DNA of 64,000 bases, from contig NZ_CP135275.1 in assembly GCF_032302195.1 (NCBI RefSeq), positions 5,152,001 through 5,216,000 of the forward strand, read 5' to 3'. Of the stretch, positions 17,186 to 25,811 are shown one piece after another; within the stretch, counting starts at the first letter, position 1; every line of letters starts with the position of its first letter. The notes under the pieces were generated by a model. The model saw nothing but the letters and a program-made list of their open reading frames with translations. It was not told the DNA's origin and made no database searches. The position numbers were made by a program, and so were the translations under genes. The stretch comes from Paenibacillus sp. MMS20-IR301 (lineage in GTDB: Bacteria > Bacillota > Bacilli > Paenibacillales > Paenibacillaceae).

Positions 17186-18349
17186 TTATATGGTTTTGGC
17201 TGCAGCTGATTTAGTCTTTTTGTTCCGTTTGTCGATCAGCAGAATTTCATCCTCATTCTCCCGTTCGACGCCGATTTCCATATAATCCTCAATGACTGTG
17301 TTCTCACTGATGATCGCTTTGTGAATTCTGACGTTTTTACCGATTTTGACCTTGGGCATAATTACGGAATCGGTAATAACACTGCCCTCGCCCACCTCTA
17401 CCCCGTAGAAGAGCACCGAATGCTTAACCTCACCGTATACGGTGCAGCCCTCGTTGATAATGCAGCTGGAGACCTTCGCTCCCGGGGCCACATATTGTGC
17501 CGGCTGATTTGGATTGCGGGTGAAGATTCTCCAGCCGGTATCATTCAGATTCAGCGGAGGCACATCACTCAGCAGGTCCATGTTGGCTTCCCACAGGCTT
17601 GCTACGGTACCAACATCTCTCCAGTAGCCTTCGAATGGATAAGCATACAGCGAATTGCCGTCATCCAGCATCATCGGAATGATGTCCTTCCCGAAGTCAT
17701 GCGAGGAGCCGGCATTCTCCCCGTCAGCAAGCAGATATTTACGGAGAACATCCCATTTAAATATATATACACCCATGGAGGCAAGTGTGCTTTTCGGCTT
17801 GGCAGGCTTTTCATCAAATTCGTAAATTTTCAGATCGTCTTCCGTGTTCAAAATACCGAAGCGGCTCGCTTCCTCCAGCGGAACATCAATGACCGAAATC
17901 GTGCAATCGGCATCCTTGGATTTGTGGTATTGCAGCATAGCATTATAGTCCATCTTGTAAATATGGTCTCCGGACAGAATCAGTACATGCTCCGGATCAA
18001 ATTGATCTACAAATTTAAGATTGCGGTAAATCGCGTCTGCCGTTCCCCGGTACCAGCTGCTTCCATTCTCCCGCTCATGCGGCGGCAGGACAAATACTCC
18101 GCCATCCTTGCGGTTCAAATCCCAGTCACTGCCTACACCAATATACGAATGCAGCACCAGCGGTTCATACTGTGTCAGTACGCCAACTGTATCGATACCC
18201 GAATTGGAGCAGTTGCTTAAGGGGAAATCAATAATGCGGTATGTCCCCCCAAAATAAACAGCCGGCTTGGCAAGCGATTTGGTTAATCCCTTCAACCTTT
18301 TCCCTTGGCCTCCCGCCAATAGCATGGCTACCATCTCTTTTTTCTTCAT
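17186..18349 (-). CDS. glgC: Glucose-1-phosphate adenylyltransferase, catalytic subunit
   Basis: GlgC makes ADP-glucose from ATP and glucose-1-phosphate, the committed step of bacterial glycogen synthesis. The nucleotide loop [20 protein letters not shown] is near residues 9-28, with [12 protein letters not shown] and [12 protein letters not shown] (metal-binding Asp) downstream and a beta-helix C-terminus. I set the start at the ATG at 18349, with AAGGAGG 7 nt upstream, giving 387 residues; the 39 codons before it do not look like GlgC. It is first gene of the glg transcript. Confidence 0.95.
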   Translation of the reverse strand: MKKKEMVAMLLAGGQGKRLKGLTKSLAKPAVYFGGTYRIIDFPLSNCSNSGIDTVGVLTQYEPLVLHSYIGVGSDWDLNRKDGGVFVLPPHERENGSSWYRGTADAIYRNLKFVDQFDPEHVLILSGDHIYKMDYNAMLQYHKSKDADCTISVIDVPLEEASRFGILNTEDDLKIYEFDEKPAKPKSTLASMGVYIFKWDVLRKYLLADGENAGSSHDFGKDIIPMMLDDGNSLYAYPFEGYWRDVGTVASLWEANMDLLSDVPPLNLNDTGWRIFTRNPNQPAQYVAPGAKVSSCIINEGCTVYGEVKHSVLFYGVEVGEGSVITDSVIMPKVKIGKNVRIHKAIISENTVIEDYMEIGVERENEDEILLIDKRNKKTKSAAAKTI

Positions 18350-18809
18350 GGAAGAGCCTCCTTGACATATGGGTAATGAAACATGTAATAAATAGGTTGA
18401 ATGAATAGTGCGGTGAAGGTTAGACCCAATATAGAAACTCATAAGAAGTGAAGCGGAAAGAAGCAAACCATAAAAATTGCTTGTGACAGGGATAAATACG
18501 ATGCAAAACGGGGAGAAAACAGAGATAAAAGAGAATTTGCCGTTTCTTCAGAAAAACCCCAAAAACCCGGCCTATATCCCTATTGTAAAGTGTTCTATAT
18601 CCGCCGTCAAAACCCTTTTTGTCCGCTCCGAAACTTTTAAATTCTAACTGGATTCCTTATTAATAGTATAATTAGATTAACCATTATGATTAAACCTGAA
18701 TTAACTTTCTGAATCGGAGGCTGGCCTGAATCCGCCTTTTTTCAGCAAACATTCAACGTCCGGAGATATAATGCAGGGATAATAATTACTGAATATGGAG
18801 GAAACGCTC
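18350..18809. other. Divergent region between glgC and the two-component system
   Basis: About 460 bp with no gene. It contains the glgC promoter at 18582-18610. Two TATAAT hexamers (18667-18672 and 18767-18772) on the plus strand could serve the response regulator, but their -35 regions are weak. Confidence 0.5.
18582..18610 (-). promoter_or_regulatory. Sigma-A promoter for glgC-glgD-glgP
   Basis: On the minus strand TTGACG and TACAAT are spaced by exactly 17 nt. Transcription would start near 18575, leaving a leader of about 225 nt before the glgC ATG. No riboswitch was recognised in that leader. Confidence 0.72.
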
Positions 18810-19496
18810 ATGAAAGCTGCACAAGGCGTAAGGCTGCTTCTGGTAGATGACGAACCTCATATACTCCAGTTTCTGGAGCTTGGATTAATTAATGAAGGCT
18901 TCGAGGTACAGACTGCCCCGGACGGGGCCAGTGCAGTTGCGCTGGCTGCCGAGTTCAAGCCGCATGTTGTTATTCTTGATGTGATGATGCCCGGGATGGA
19001 CGGCTTCGAGGTCTGCCGTTATCTCCGCTCTGAAGAGGCGGAAATCGCCGTAATTATGCTGACCGCCAAGGATGAGGTGGATGACCGGGTCAAGGGCCTG
19101 TCCCTCGGTGCAGATGATTATATGGTCAAGCCGTTCAGCTTCGATGAGCTGCTGGCCCGGATTCAGGCCCGGCTGCGCAACCAGTTCCCTGGCCTGCTCG
19201 GTGAGGTGCGCTGCGGCCCGTTCCGGATTGACGGCCGCCGCAAGGAGATCCGCCACAAAGACGAAGTGCTGGAGCTGTCACCAACGGAATACGAGCTGCT
19301 GCAGTATCTGGTCATTAACCATGGGCTCGTGCTGAGCAAACCCATGATTCTGGACAAGGTCTGGGGCTATGATTTCGGCGGCGAGGAGAATATTGTCGAG
19401 GTCTATATCCGCTCCCTCCGGGAGAAGCTCGGTGACAAGGAGCACCGGATTATCCGCACCCTTCGCGGTGCGGGGTACCGGGTAGACCTCATATGA
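18810..19496 (+). CDS. Response regulator, OmpR/PhoB family
   Basis: A protein of about 228 residues: receiver domain with acidic pair DDEP and phospho-acceptor Asp57 (VILDVMMPGMDGFEV), then a winged-helix DNA-binding domain with LSPTEYELLQYLVIN and IRTLRGAGYRVD. The ATG at 18810 is preceded by GGAGGAAACGCTC; the ATG at 18795 overlaps that ribosome site and is rejected. It overlaps the kinase gene by 4 bp (ATGA). Targets are unknown; the nearby GT2/GT39 genes or the flavoprotein at 21130 are candidates. Confidence 0.95.
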   Translation: MKAAQGVRLLLVDDEPHILQFLELGLINEGFEVQTAPDGASAVALAAEFKPHVVILDVMMPGMDGFEVCRYLRSEEAEIAVIMLTAKDEVDDRVKGLSLGADDYMVKPFSFDELLARIQARLRNQFPGLLGEVRCGPFRIDGRRKEIRHKDEVLELSPTEYELLQYLVINHGLVLSKPMILDKVWGYDFGGEENIVEVYIRSLREKLGDKEHRIIRTLRGAGYRVDLI

Positions 19497-21067
19497 TTAA
19501 GCGGACTCTGGGCATTGTCAGCAAGCTGCACGCGCCGCGCTCTCTTCGCAAGCAGCTGCTGGCCACCTCGCTGCTGATCCTCTCCGCTCTGCTCATCCTG
19601 ATCGGGGTGCTGCAATACGCGCTGATGCGGAATTTCATCTACAGCAACCGGGCTGAAGCGATGGAAACACAGATGCGCTCTGTGCCGCGCGATTTATTTT
19701 TTAATAATCTCTTAATGCCTGACGGCAATACCGCGGGTATGGGCAATAACACGGGCAGCAGTCCCCAGAACGGGGCAGCTCTCCCGGGCGGCGACAATGC
19801 CGGCATCACGCCCGGCAACAAGCGGTTCTACGGGGACCGCCGTCCGCTGCTGCTTGATGCCCATACCACCATAGCCATCTACAGCTCTGATGGCAGCTTC
19901 AAGGATATGCAGGAAGAAACATTGTCCGCTTCGGCAGCGCCCAGAATGAGCAACGCTGAGTATAACGCCCTTCTGAAGCTGAAGACGGACAAGGTCACCG
20001 GGAAATACCGGCTGATCACCGCGGCAGACGGCAGTGAGCATTTGGCCGTTTTCATGAACCTGGGTATGCCGGGAGAAGGCAAAATGCTGCTGCAGATGAG
20101 CGTGGAAACCGGACCGCTGCGGGATGTGATTGTACAGCAGCTGTTTATTTTCGGCGCATTATCTGTAGTCGCCCTGCTGGCCGGATTGTTCCTGTACCTC
20201 CCGGCACTGCGCAAGACGCTGGTGCCTTTATCGAATATGGGCGAGTCTGCCCAGATTATCGATGCGGGCAATCTGAATGTGCGCTTTCCGGTAGACCAGG
20301 GCCAGCTTGAAATCGACAAGCTCTCCCAGTCATTCAACGGAATGCTGGAGCGGCTGGAAATTTCCTTTCACAATGAACGCGAGGCCAAAGAGCAGATGCG
20401 CCGGTTCGCTGCTGATGCCTCCCATGAGCTGCGGACACCGCTTACTTCCATTTACGGATTTCTGGAGGTGCTGCTCCGTGGGGCCGCCGATAACCGTGAA
20501 CAGCTGTACAATGCACTGAACAGCATGCACGGGGAGGCCAAGCGGATCAACAAGCTGGTAGAGGATCTGCTGCTGCTGGCCCGGATGGACGGTGCCCCGC
20601 AGCTGAGGGTTAAGGAGCTGCTGCTGGGTGAGCTGGTTGATGAAATGCAGCCCCAGCTCAAGGTGCTGGCGGGGAACCGTGATGTGAAATTCGACATTTC
20701 CTATGGCATACGCGGTTCTTTCGATCCTGATAAAATCAAGCAGGTTATTCTGAATCTGTTCCATAATGCCGTACAGCATACAGATGCCGGCTCCGGTGCA
20801 ATCCATGTCTCGCTGCATGCCGAAGGCCGGGTGGCCGAGCTGGCCGTGAAGGATAACGGTCCCGGCATCACAGCGGAGCATCTCCCGCATATCTTCGAGC
20901 GTTTCTACCGCAGCGATTCATCCCGTACCAGGAAATACGGCGGGTCGGGCCTTGGATTATCCATCACCAAGTCGATTGTTGAGGCGCATCTGGGTGAAAT
21001 TACTGTGAGCAGCACTCCGGGCAAAGGCAGTACCTTCAAAGTCTCCCTGCCCTGCCTGACAAATTAG
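19493..21067 (+). CDS. Sensor histidine kinase with HAMP domain
   Basis: A 524-residue partner of the upstream regulator. A transmembrane segment lies at about 21-45, an extracytoplasmic domain at 46-213 and a second membrane segment at 214-236. HAMP follows, then the H-box ADASHELRTPL with His311, N-box NLFHNAVQH, DNGPGI and GGSGLGLSI. The extracytoplasmic domain includes an Asn/Gly/Pro-rich stretch (about 77-110) of low complexity, similar in flavour to the loop of the GT39 protein at 22900. The signal sensed is unknown. Confidence 0.93.
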   Translation: MIKRTLGIVSKLHAPRSLRKQLLATSLLILSALLILIGVLQYALMRNFIYSNRAEAMETQMRSVPRDLFFNNLLMPDGNTAGMGNNTGSSPQNGAALPGGDNAGITPGNKRFYGDRRPLLLDAHTTIAIYSSDGSFKDMQEETLSASAAPRMSNAEYNALLKLKTDKVTGKYRLITAADGSEHLAVFMNLGMPGEGKMLLQMSVETGPLRDVIVQQLFIFGALSVVALLAGLFLYLPALRKTLVPLSNMGESAQIIDAGNLNVRFPVDQGQLEIDKLSQSFNGMLERLEISFHNEREAKEQMRRFAADASHELRTPLTSIYGFLEVLLRGAADNREQLYNALNSMHGEAKRINKLVEDLLLLARMDGAPQLRVKELLLGELVDEMQPQLKVLAGNRDVKFDISYGIRGSFDPDKIKQVILNLFHNAVQHTDAGSGAIHVSLHAEGRVAELAVKDNGPGITAEHLPHIFERFYRSDSSRTRKYGGSGLGLSITKSIVEAHLGEITVSSTPGKGSTFKVSLPCLTN

Positions 21068-21129
21068 CTAATGATCCGTAATTAACGATATAATACTATA
21101 AGCTCACAAAACTTTTAGGAGGTTACATC

Positions 21130-21696
21130 ATGTACGAAATCGCCATTATTGGAGCCGGTCCTGCCGGGGCAAGTGCCGCTTTATTCGCCGCCAAGGCAGG
21201 CAAAACCACACTGCTGATCGACAATGACAAAGGCATGACCCGCAGAGGCTGGTATGAGAACTATTACGGAATCAGCGAAATCGGCGGACCGGACCTCGTA
21301 GAAACCGGACATAAGCAGGCGGTGAAATTCGGAGCCGAGCTGGTTGAGGGGCAGGCGGTCAGTCTGGCTGCAGGCGGGGAAGGCTTTATTATTGAGACGG
21401 AGAGCGGGGCTTCCTACGAGGCTAAGCATGTGGTTCTGGCTACAGGCGTTCTGACGGATCTTGCTGCCAAGGCCGGGGTAGAAACCAAAGACGGCACAGA
21501 GCCGAGAATCAAAACCGTAATCGCTGTTACCGCTGAAGGAAAAACTAATATTGAAGGCATCTGGGCAGCCGGAACCGTTGCCGGTGTAAGTGTTCACGCG
21601 ATTATTACTGCCGGAGACGGTGCCAAGGTGGCCGTCAATATCATCAGCGAGCTGAACGGCGCGCGGTATGTCGATCACGACCTGCTCAAGGCGTAG
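21130..21696 (+). CDS. Half-length thioredoxin-reductase-like FAD protein
   Basis: A 188-residue flavoprotein with an N-terminal Rossmann FAD motif (IIGAGPAGASAALFAAKAG). The C-terminal FAD contact segment is TNIEGIWAAGTVAGVSVHAIITAGDGAKVA. The NADPH-binding domain and redox CxxC of true thioredoxin reductase (about 310 residues) are absent, so it is only the FAD half, joined where the second domain would be inserted. The reading frame is intact and AGGAGG precedes the ATG, so it looks functional. It sits 62 bp after the kinase gene and may be co-transcribed. The reaction is unknown. Confidence 0.8.
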   Translation: MYEIAIIGAGPAGASAALFAAKAGKTTLLIDNDKGMTRRGWYENYYGISEIGGPDLVETGHKQAVKFGAELVEGQAVSLAAGGEGFIIETESGASYEAKHVVLATGVLTDLAAKAGVETKDGTEPRIKTVIAVTAEGKTNIEGIWAAGTVAGVSVHAIITAGDGAKVAVNIISELNGARYVDHDLLKA

Positions 21697-21721
21697 CTCT
21701 CCATTATTTATTATCCATAAC

Positions 21722-21767
21722 AAACCGCCCTTCTCTACAGCAGAGGGGGCGGTTTATTTTTATTTTT
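21722..21767 (+). terminator. Intrinsic terminator
   Basis: AAACCGCCC pairs with GGGCGGTTT, followed by ATTTTTATTTTT on the plus strand. It ends the two-component/flavoprotein unit. Confidence 0.9.
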
Positions 21768-21833
21768 ATAGAGAAAATCAAGTGTCTCCCCGGTCCGTAG
21801 CAGCCGCTCCAAACTGAGAATTACTGCACTGCC

Positions 21834-22820
21834 TTAGGATTTGTTCAGATGGGCAACCCGGTGCTTCCGCGCATTGGCCTGTGGCTTACCGCCGTAGAAA
21901 TCCTGAACAATGTAGAGCGGACGGCCCTTCGACTCGTCATAAATCCGCCCGACATACTCGCCAAGCACGCCCAGCATGATCAGGACGAAGCCGTTGAACG
22001 TGAGGGTAATGCCAATCATCGACGCCCAGCCTTTAACGGCTGCGTCCGTAAAGATCGCCAGGTAGAGCACATACATAAGGTACAGAAATCCTGAGGCAGA
22101 CAGCAGCGCTCCCAGATATCCGGCCAGCTTCAGCGGTTTATAGGAAAAGGAGGTGATCCCGTCCAGTGACAGCTTAATCATCCGTTTGAGCGGATATTTG
22201 GTCTCGCCGGCCAGCCGCTCCTCACGCTCGTATTCGATAGCCTTCTGGCGGAAGCCGACCCAGCTGACCAGGCCGCGGACAAACCGGTTTTTCTCCGGCA
22301 GACGTTTCAGCTCATCACAGACCTTGCGGTCAATCAGGCGGAAATCACCGGTGTCGACAGGGATAGAGATGTCTGTTGAATAGCGGAGCACCCGGTAAAA
22401 GAGGCTGGCGGTCCATTTCTTGAACAGGGACTCTCCCTTGCGTTTAACACGTTTCGCATATACGACCTCATAGCCTTGCTTCCACTCCACAATCATATCC
22501 AGGATCAGCTCCGGCGGGTCCTGCAAATCCGCATCAATAATGACGACAGCATCGCCCAGCGCGTAATCCATCCCCGCTGTAATGGCAATCTGGTGGCCGA
22601 AATTCCGGGACAAATCGATCAGCTTCACACTCTCATCCCAATAGCTGTATTCCTCAATCATCTGGGCACAGTTATCGGTGCTGCCGTCGTTGACGAACAG
22701 CAGCTCATAGGATTCTCCGGTCATGCCCATGACCTTTTTCAGCCGGCGGTAGGTTTCCTGAATGACAGCTTCTTCATTGAACATCGGTATAATTATGGAA
22801 TAGCGCATGTTCATACTCAT
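21834..22820 (-). CDS. Membrane-anchored glycosyltransferase family 2 (YkcC/GtrB-like)
   Basis: A 328-residue GT2 enzyme. The catalytic part has IIIPMFNEEAVI at the start, VNDGSTDN, and IIDADLQDPPE (DxD metal site). Two C-terminal transmembrane segments (about 230-255 and 265-290) place it at the inner face of the membrane. Relatives move a sugar from a nucleotide donor to undecaprenyl phosphate. It lies downstream of the GT39 gene, the same pairing as ykcB-ykcC of Bacillus subtilis. That suggests a donor-maker/transferase couple for cell-surface glycosylation. Confidence 0.88.
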   Translation of the reverse strand: MSMNMRYSIIIPMFNEEAVIQETYRRLKKVMGMTGESYELLFVNDGSTDNCAQMIEEYSYWDESVKLIDLSRNFGHQIAITAGMDYALGDAVVIIDADLQDPPELILDMIVEWKQGYEVVYAKRVKRKGESLFKKWTASLFYRVLRYSTDISIPVDTGDFRLIDRKVCDELKRLPEKNRFVRGLVSWVGFRQKAIEYEREERLAGETKYPLKRMIKLSLDGITSFSYKPLKLAGYLGALLSASGFLYLMYVLYLAIFTDAAVKGWASMIGITLTFNGFVLIMLGVLGEYVGRIYDESKGRPLYIVQDFYGGKPQANARKHRVAHLNKS

Positions 22821-22899
22821 GGCAGCTCCTCCTCAAATGTAATAGGGAAGCGTACGGCCTCAGGATGATGCGCGCACACTCCGGGTGTAGCCTGGTATC

Positions 22900-24954
22900 T
22901 TAGTTAAGGGTCACTTCGTATAATGTACCGCTTCCGCCGCTTTCTGTCCCCTGCCAGTCTGCTGCCGGAACCTCTGTGCCATTCCCGGTAATCCAGGAGG
23001 TGATTTCAGAGTTGCCGCCGCCACGCCCGCCGCCGTTTCCGCCGCTGCTGACCAGGAAGTACTTCACTTGACCGCTCGCAACAAGCGCCTTAAGGCTGTC
23101 TACCGTGTAGGGTGTGTCCGATGCATTGAAGCCGTTAAGAATTACAACGGACTCATTCTCGTCAATAATATAAGGACCGGCGGTGCCGTAATCCATAGCG
23201 GCGAACAAGTACTTCTCACCGCTGTTATGCTCCTTAAGATAAGCCAGTAAGCTTTCATTGACGCCCGGCGAGCTGTTTCTGCCGCCGCCCATGCCGCCAA
23301 AACCGCTGCTGTCCGGACCGGCTGCCGGGGTCATGCTGTTATTCCCGTAAACAATCGGGGTAAAGGACCAATACAGCGGGCCAATCAGCAGCACGAGAAG
23401 CCCGGATACTGCTGCTGCACGAAGTACAGCCGTCTTGTTCAGCTTGAATATCCGCATAAGCAGAAGCAGCACGGCAGCTGCGGCTCCCGCAATCAGCACA
23501 CCGGCGGACCAGCCGCTGCCGATGGTATCATCATACGGCCGGATAATATACACCTGGAGTGCAGTGGTCGCCAGTACGGCTGCCGGCAGCAGCCAGGACA
23601 GCCAGCCCTGCCGCTCCTTATAATAGCTCCAGAGCTGCAGCCAGCCTGCACCGGCCAGTGCCGCCACAGGCGGTGCCATCATAATCAGATAGTACTGGTG
23701 GAAGAATCCGGCTATGCTGAAGAAGCCCATGGCCGGTACCAGCCAGGCAAGCCAGAACAAGGCTTCTTTATGCTTCTGCGTAAAGTTCCTCCGGCGCAGG
23801 CTGGCGAATATGGAGATGCAGCCGAACAGCACGAACGGCAGCAGCCAGCTGGCCTGACCGGACAGCTCCGATTGGAACAAGCGCAGCGGGCCGGCTGTAC
23901 CTGTGTTGAACATCCCGCCACCGCCGCCGTTCATACCGCCCCGTCCATCCTGCCCGGCTCCGCCGCCGAACCCGCGTCCTCCGCCATCAGTCCGGCTGCC
24001 GTCATCTCCGCCCTGCATTCCGCCGGTTTGTCCCGGCGCCATACCACGGCTGCCGGTTCCGTTCATGCCCGGCATTTCACCGCTGAACTCCGGCATATTC
24101 CCGTTCATCGCGGGCATTCCTCCGCCGTTCATCCCTCCGCCATCACCGCTGCCGCCTGTGCTCCGGTTACCGGTCAGGCGGGAGACACCATTATAGCCAA
24201 ATGCCAGATTGAGCACTGAATTGGTACCGCTGCTCCCGATATATGGCCGCTTCTCCGCAGGTATGGAATCCACGATGACCGCCCAGGAGAGCGAGACTGC
24301 CAGCAGCACAGCGGTTGAAGCCGCAAGTGTAGCGATTCTCTTCTTCCAGCTGGCCCTAGCTGCCAGGAGGTAGAAGAGATAAAAGGCCGGCACAACCATA
24401 TAAGCCTGCAGCATCTTCTCATTGAAGGCTACACCGATCAGCCCGAATGCAGTGAGCACACTGCCCATCCGGTGAACCCATGTGCCTCTGAACAGAAACC
24501 ATGCCGCCAGCAGCAGGGTGAATACCAGCAGCGCATCAATATTATTCGTGCGGCTTACCGCCGCCGCTACCGGCGTCGCTGCCATAGCCAAGGCTGCCAG
24601 CCGTGCAGCAGCCAGACCAAAGGACGGCTTCACCAGCAGATAGACAAGCAGGACTGAACCTGCACCGCCCAGCGCCTGGGGCAGAATCACGCTCCAGCCG
24701 TGCAGGCCGAAGATCAGTGCGCTAAGACTCTGAATCCAGAACGTTACCGGCGGCTTATCAACGGTTACGGAACCGGCAGAATCAAGAGAGGCAAAGAAAA
24801 AATTGTGAAAGCTTTGCAGCATGCTCCCTACTGCGGTTGTATAATACGTATTCACATATTGATCATTCCAGATTCCATATCCGTACAGAACAGCCGCCAG
24901 CAGCAGAATACCCAGCAATACGACATCAGAACCCAGCTTTTTAAGTACATTCAT
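22900..24954 (-). CDS. GT39-type membrane glycosyltransferase (ArnT/YkcB-like)
   Basis: A 684-residue integral membrane transferase with about a dozen hydrophobic segments and the DKPPVTFWIQ signature near residue 66 of the PMT/ArnT superfamily. Such enzymes transfer sugar from a polyprenyl-phosphate carrier to an acceptor outside the membrane. Residues about 262-352 form an extracytoplasmic Gly/Met/Asn-rich low-complexity loop. A second Gly-rich patch occurs near the C-terminus (GGNGGGRGGGNSE). The acceptor is unknown. It precedes the GT2 gene by 79 bp on the same strand. Confidence 0.87.
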   Translation of the reverse strand: MNVLKKLGSDVVLLGILLLAAVLYGYGIWNDQYVNTYYTTAVGSMLQSFHNFFFASLDSAGSVTVDKPPVTFWIQSLSALIFGLHGWSVILPQALGGAGSVLLVYLLVKPSFGLAAARLAALAMAATPVAAAVSRTNNIDALLVFTLLLAAWFLFRGTWVHRMGSVLTAFGLIGVAFNEKMLQAYMVVPAFYLFYLLAARASWKKRIATLAASTAVLLAVSLSWAVIVDSIPAEKRPYIGSSGTNSVLNLAFGYNGVSRLTGNRSTGGSGDGGGMNGGGMPAMNGNMPEFSGEMPGMNGTGSRGMAPGQTGGMQGGDDGSRTDGGGRGFGGGAGQDGRGGMNGGGGGMFNTGTAGPLRLFQSELSGQASWLLPFVLFGCISIFASLRRRNFTQKHKEALFWLAWLVPAMGFFSIAGFFHQYYLIMMAPPVAALAGAGWLQLWSYYKERQGWLSWLLPAAVLATTALQVYIIRPYDDTIGSGWSAGVLIAGAAAAVLLLLMRIFKLNKTAVLRAAAVSGLLVLLIGPLYWSFTPIVYGNNSMTPAAGPDSSGFGGMGGGRNSSPGVNESLLAYLKEHNSGEKYLFAAMDYGTAGPYIIDENESVVILNGFNASDTPYTVDSLKALVASGQVKYFLVSSGGNGGGRGGGNSEITSWITGNGTEVPAADWQGTESGGSGTLYEVTLN

Positions 24955-25119
24955 CGGCTAACCACTCCAATCACTGCTTCTTGAACAGCCGGCCGGGCCT
25001 CGCCTGACCGGGTTCGCCTTCTACCTTACTCTAGGTGTATTATGGCATCCTTACCTTAACTCATAATGAATACAAGCTGAATGTTTGCTGAAACAAGGGT
25101 CTCCACAATGCATAACAAA

Positions 25120-25182
25120 CAGCCCCGCCCGATCCTCCGCACCGCTCAAACAGCGGCAGGTCAAAGGATAGAAGCGGGGCTG
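25120..25182 (-). terminator. Terminator after the DUF1697 gene
   Basis: CAGCCCCGC pairs with GCGGGGCTG, with inner GATCCT/AGGAT and CCGCT/AGCGG stems. On the minus strand TTTGTT follows. It ends the transcript entering from 25221. Confidence 0.65.
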
Positions 25183-25220
25183 CAATATATAGTGTAGAGC
25201 TTAGCCTCCCTGAAGCAGGG

Positions 25221-25766
25221 CTACGGCTTGCGGGCTAATGCCGCCACCTTATTCAGCGTATTCCAGTTGCGTGCAGTCAGGGTTGTTCCCAGCAGTTTAT
25301 CGAGCGGCACCTTGAACAGCGGCGACTCGCTTACACTTACCTCATATAGGGTGTACATTTCTTTACCGTGAACACACAGCTTGTCCGCGCCGTCCTCGTA
25401 GGGGCGGATCTTCTCCAGTGCCTCAGCCGCCGGCTCAGTCTCCAAAAAGGAAACATACAGGCGTTTGAACTCCTCCGGCTGTGTCAGTGGAAACGGATTG
25501 CCGGCAATTGCTGCCTCCAGCTCCTCCAGGGTCCGGATGATTACGGGCACCTCGAAGCCGAATGTCTCCTCAATCCCCCGGCTGATTGCCTCTGCCAGCT
25601 GCCCGGCTGAAGTCTCACCGCTCTCAAATACCACATTGCCGGACTGAATATACGTCCGCACATTCTCGTACTGCAGCGAGCTGAACAAAGCCTTCAGCTC
25701 CTGCATCTTGATCAGCTTGTGTCCGCCGACATTAATCCCGCGCAGCAGCGCAATATATGTAATCAT
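25221..25766 (-). CDS. DUF1697 family protein
   Basis: A protein of about 181 residues matching the DUF1697 family by the opening YIALLRGINVGGHKLIKMQELKALF and YIQSGNVVFES. The family has no established function. The ATG at 25766 follows GGAGGTGAGCTA; the upstream ATG at 25781 overlaps that ribosome site. It may be in the same transcript as the phosphotransferase gene 45 bp upstream. Confidence 0.9.
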   Translation of the reverse strand: MITYIALLRGINVGGHKLIKMQELKALFSSLQYENVRTYIQSGNVVFESGETSAGQLAEAISRGIEETFGFEVPVIIRTLEELEAAIAGNPFPLTQPEEFKRLYVSFLETEPAAEALEKIRPYEDGADKLCVHGKEMYTLYEVSVSESPLFKVPLDKLLGTTLTARNWNTLNKVAALARKP

Positions 25767-25811
25767 TAGCTCACCTCCCATTTCTCTGTAGCATTATTTG
25801 CCGGAAGGCAA

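Noticed and set aside
18350..18466. N-terminal extension of GlgC to an upstream start at 18466
   Set aside because: The 39 extra residues do not resemble GlgC, and the ATG at 18349 has an AAGGAGG site at ideal spacing.
23903..24219. Pro-rich open frame opposite the Gly-rich loop of the GT39 gene
   Set aside because: The proline run is the complement of glycine codons; the minus-strand membrane protein explains the region.
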